From positions 248,001 through 312,000 of the forward strand of contig CBDCSD010000002.1 of assembly GCA_965221345.1 (NCBI GenBank): a stretch of DNA of 64,000 nucleotides, given 5' to 3'. A model generated the notes under the pieces. The model worked only from the letters and a program-made list of their open reading frames with translations. It had not been told where the DNA came from and made no database searches. The translations under genes were made by a program, and so were the position numbers. The stretch is from Bin5 sp965221345. GTDB lineage: Bacteria; Chloroflexota; Anaerolineae; Caldilineales; Caldilineaceae. This document shows, one piece after another, positions 61,952 to 64,000 of this stretch (its first letter is position 1; each line of letters starts with the position of its first letter).

Positions 61952-62221
61952 TCATTGCGCATTCGCTACGAAACGTCCACCGATTCGATAGGCAGTTGGA
62001 GAGCCGATGCGCAGACCGTAGATGACGGCATCTGGATAGCTGGCAAGTAGGCGCTTCGTTGCCACCACATCGTCAGCGTCTATTTCGTAGGCACCAGTTT
62101 CGATGTCAATTACCAGGAAACTGCCATTAAACTCAGGCTCTACCTTGTCCCGTAAACGTTGGCGATAGATGGTTTCTCCCTGCGATGCAACCTCTTTGCG
62201 TGTATTTCTGGCAGATTCCAT
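61952..62221 (-). CDS. Small conserved protein of unknown function
   Basis: This 89-residue protein resembles a small family common in cyanobacteria and Chloroflexi, with QRLRDKVEPEFNGSFLVIDI, then YEIDADDVVATKRLLA and PDAVIYGLRIGSPTAYRIGG. It has no signal or membrane part. In other genomes these often sit beside toxin-like genes, but no partner is seen here. AAGGAGA about 8 nt upstream supports the start. Confidence 0.75.
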   Translation of the reverse strand: MESARNTRKEVASQGETIYRQRLRDKVEPEFNGSFLVIDIETGAYEIDADDVVATKRLLASYPDAVIYGLRIGSPTAYRIGGRFVANAQ

Positions 62222-62268
62222 AGGAGCATTCTCCTTTTCCTTCGACAGGCCCGATCCCGCAATTGGGA

Positions 62269-63894
62269 CTACACCACCACGGCCATGCCTTCGCTGCCGG
62301 TGTCGGCGGCGCCGGAGAGAGCGCCTGTGTGGGGGTCGATGTGGAGCGCATGGACCAGGGCCAGGCCGCCGTGGCTGTAAGGGATGTGGACGGCGGGGTG
62401 GCGCTTGTTCACTTCGTCCAGCACCCAGATGGGGATGCGGCGCTGGCAGGTTATGGCGTCCAGCTGGCAGTCGAAGCGGGGCGCATGCACGGCCTGCTCG
62501 ATATCCATGCCGAAGTCGATCACGTTGAGGATCACTTGCAGGACCGAGGTGATAATGCGGGTGGCGCCGGGCGCGCCCAAGACGAGGAGCGGCTGGGAGT
62601 CGCCGTTGGAGGACTCTTTGCTGTAGACGATGGTCGGGGTCATGCCGGTGGTGCGGCCTTTACCTGGGGCGATCGAGTTGGGATGGCCTGGCAGGGGGTG
62701 GAAATTGACCATCGAGTTGTTGTACATGAAGCCTAGCCCTGGCGTAATGACGCCCGATGATGCGCCCAACGAATGGGTGAGGGAGACGCAGTTGCCCTGG
62801 GCGTCGATTACGGAGAGGTGGGTCGTGTGCGGTGTTTCCGGCTGGGATGGCGCGGGTTCGATAGGCTGGCCGCTTTCGATACGCCCGCGCCAGAAGGCAG
62901 CCCGTTCTTGCGACATCATCCAGTCGAGCGGCACCTCCTCGAAGTTGGTGTCGGCCATGTGCGGGTTGCGGTCGGCGAATGCGGCTTTCATGGCGAGGCC
63001 GACGGTGTAGATGTAATCGGCTGAATTTTGGCCCATTGCGGCCAGGTCGTACCCCTCCAGGATGTTGAGGATGGCGATAAGGGTTGCGCCACCGTGGGGC
63101 GGTGTTGCGCTGGTGACGGTGTGGCCGCGATAGCTGCCGCGCACGGAGGCGTCTTCTCGCAGGCGGTATTGTTCAAAGTCCTGGCGGGTGACGAAGCTAC
63201 CGTTTTCCGCCAGGTCGAATGCCATGCGCTCCAACAGCTGGCCGTGGTAGAAGTCCTCGCTGCCGTGTTGGACGATATCGCGCAGGGAGGCGGCGTAGTC
63301 CGGGTTGCGCAGGATTTCGCCGGTATCATAGGGTTCGCCGTCCTCGCGCAGATAGATTCGGCTGGCCTCGGCGTTGCTGCGGATGTAGTCGCGCAGGCTC
63401 AACCCCTCCCAGTATTGGTTGGAGCGTTTCCAGCCGACAGCGAGGGAATCGGAGACGATATAGCCGTCGTGGGCGGTGCGGATGGCCGGTTCGGCGGCTT
63501 GGCCGAAGTCGATGGTGCCCCAGCGGTCGAGCAGCATGGCGAACATTTTGACGGATCCCGGCGTACAGACGGATGTGTATCCGGCTTCATTGACATTGCC
63601 CTCGAGGAAGTAGCCCCAGCCACCGGGATTGGGGCGGATCAGCTTGTCCACCCACATATCATCCTGCACGAGGGCGCCGGCTAGCGCGGGGGCGTCGACC
63701 CCGATCGACCCTGGTTCGCCGGCGAGGTGCAGATTAATGACGGCATAGCCGCCGATGCCGCACATTTGCGGGCTGACGATGGCCTGCACGAGTGCGGCGG
63801 TGACAGCGGCATCAAAGGCATTGCCACCGGACATGAGGACCTTGGCGCCGGCTTCTACGGCGAGCGGTTGCTGGGCAGAGATTGCGGCAGGCAT
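62269..63894 (-). CDS. ggt: Gamma-glutamyltransferase family protein
   Basis: This 541-residue N-terminal-nucleophile hydrolase has the early motif GGNAFDAAVTAAL and GIGGYAVI. The self-processing site is HTTHLSVIDAQGN with the catalytic Thr357 (first of the pair), followed by TPTIVY and LGAPGATRI in the small subunit. It cleaves gamma-glutamyl bonds of glutathione or similar compounds after self-cleavage. No signal peptide is visible, so it may be cytoplasmic. AGGAG lies 10 nt before the ATG. Confidence 0.92.
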   Translation of the reverse strand: MPAAISAQQPLAVEAGAKVLMSGGNAFDAAVTAALVQAIVSPQMCGIGGYAVINLHLAGEPGSIGVDAPALAGALVQDDMWVDKLIRPNPGGWGYFLEGNVNEAGYTSVCTPGSVKMFAMLLDRWGTIDFGQAAEPAIRTAHDGYIVSDSLAVGWKRSNQYWEGLSLRDYIRSNAEASRIYLREDGEPYDTGEILRNPDYAASLRDIVQHGSEDFYHGQLLERMAFDLAENGSFVTRQDFEQYRLREDASVRGSYRGHTVTSATPPHGGATLIAILNILEGYDLAAMGQNSADYIYTVGLAMKAAFADRNPHMADTNFEEVPLDWMMSQERAAFWRGRIESGQPIEPAPSQPETPHTTHLSVIDAQGNCVSLTHSLGASSGVITPGLGFMYNNSMVNFHPLPGHPNSIAPGKGRTTGMTPTIVYSKESSNGDSQPLLVLGAPGATRIITSVLQVILNVIDFGMDIEQAVHAPRFDCQLDAITCQRRIPIWVLDEVNKRHPAVHIPYSHGGLALVHALHIDPHTGALSGAADTGSEGMAVVV

Positions 63895-64000
63895 AGGGTT
63901 CAGGCTCCTGTTGGGAAAGGTGGCGAAGGCTTCGGCGCACAGGTAGTCAGCAGTTCGCGGTGAGGGACAATGGGCGACTGCAGCTACAGAGAGCAGACCA

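Noticed and set aside
1..64000. tRNA, rRNA, riboswitch or CRISPR array
   Set aside because: No cloverleaf-like stretch, conserved RNA motif or regularly spaced repeat was recognised by eye; a covariance-model scan would be needed to exclude small RNAs.

Overview
The window reads as chromosomal DNA of a GC-rich bacterium with ordinary Shine-Dalgarno starts. TAG and TGA both act as stops in the housekeeping genes, so the code is standard. The gene content fits an aerobic heterotrophic Chloroflexota, perhaps of the Caldilinea type. It includes a form II CoxL-type molybdenum hydroxylase with its maturation genes, three-subunit glycolate oxidase, enolase-superfamily and Gfo/Idh/MocA sugar-acid genes, phytanoyl-CoA dioxygenase, CdaA/CdaR and many lipoproteins. 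That placement is inference from gene families; no rRNA, tRNA or other phylogenetic marker was recognised.

From 1 to 15.8 kb everything is on the + strand. A CoxG-like C-terminus is followed by the small, large and medium subunits of a CoxL-family hydroxylase, a P-loop kinase-like protein, MoxR and CoxE chaperone-like proteins and two XdhC-type maturation proteins. Then come glcD, glcE and glcF, interrupted by a sorbosone-dehydrogenase-like lipoprotein and a quinone oxidoreductase. From 16.1 to 20.8 kb on the - strand lie oligopeptidase B with a coupled orphan, and a sulfotransferase-like protein followed by a class IV aminotransferase-like protein in which the usual PLP lysine is a histidine. 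From 21 to 26.2 kb on the + strand is a probable carbohydrate-acid catabolic cluster.

From 26.3 to 33.2 kb is an accessory island, visibly richer in A+T and in broken genes. Two 1.4-kb direct repeats 4,028 bp apart each carry a near-identical XRE/MmyB-like regulator with the same promoter and palindrome. Between them are a degenerate NarL-type regulator, two cysteine-rich small proteins that resemble halocin C8-type bacteriocins (the first with an amber codon inside its signal peptide), and two small membrane proteins on the opposite strand that could be immunity proteins. After the second repeat come a lipoprotein gene and its decayed copy, in which the lipobox cysteine codon has become TGA. 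This island is the most novel part of the window.

From 33.3 to 51 kb are envelope and housekeeping genes: a GT39-like transferase, ADP-ribosylglycohydrolase, a C11orf54-like DUF1907 protein, an enolase-superfamily enzyme, a flippase-like membrane protein, a GH13 amylase, a lipid kinase, argF, cdaA-cdaR-der, an M28 peptidase and lgt. From 51 to 54.8 kb on the - strand is a YgfZ / LipM-like / DUF503 group plus a hydrolase lipoprotein. From 55.2 to 64 kb are an LLM-type flavoenzyme, a second sugar-oxidation group (Gfo/Idh/MocA and SMP-30), a DUF4349 lipoprotein, a 5'-truncated ABC permease, an aldo/keto reductase, a DUF488 protein, a small conserved protein and gamma-glutamyltransferase. No CRISPR array or intact transposase was seen.
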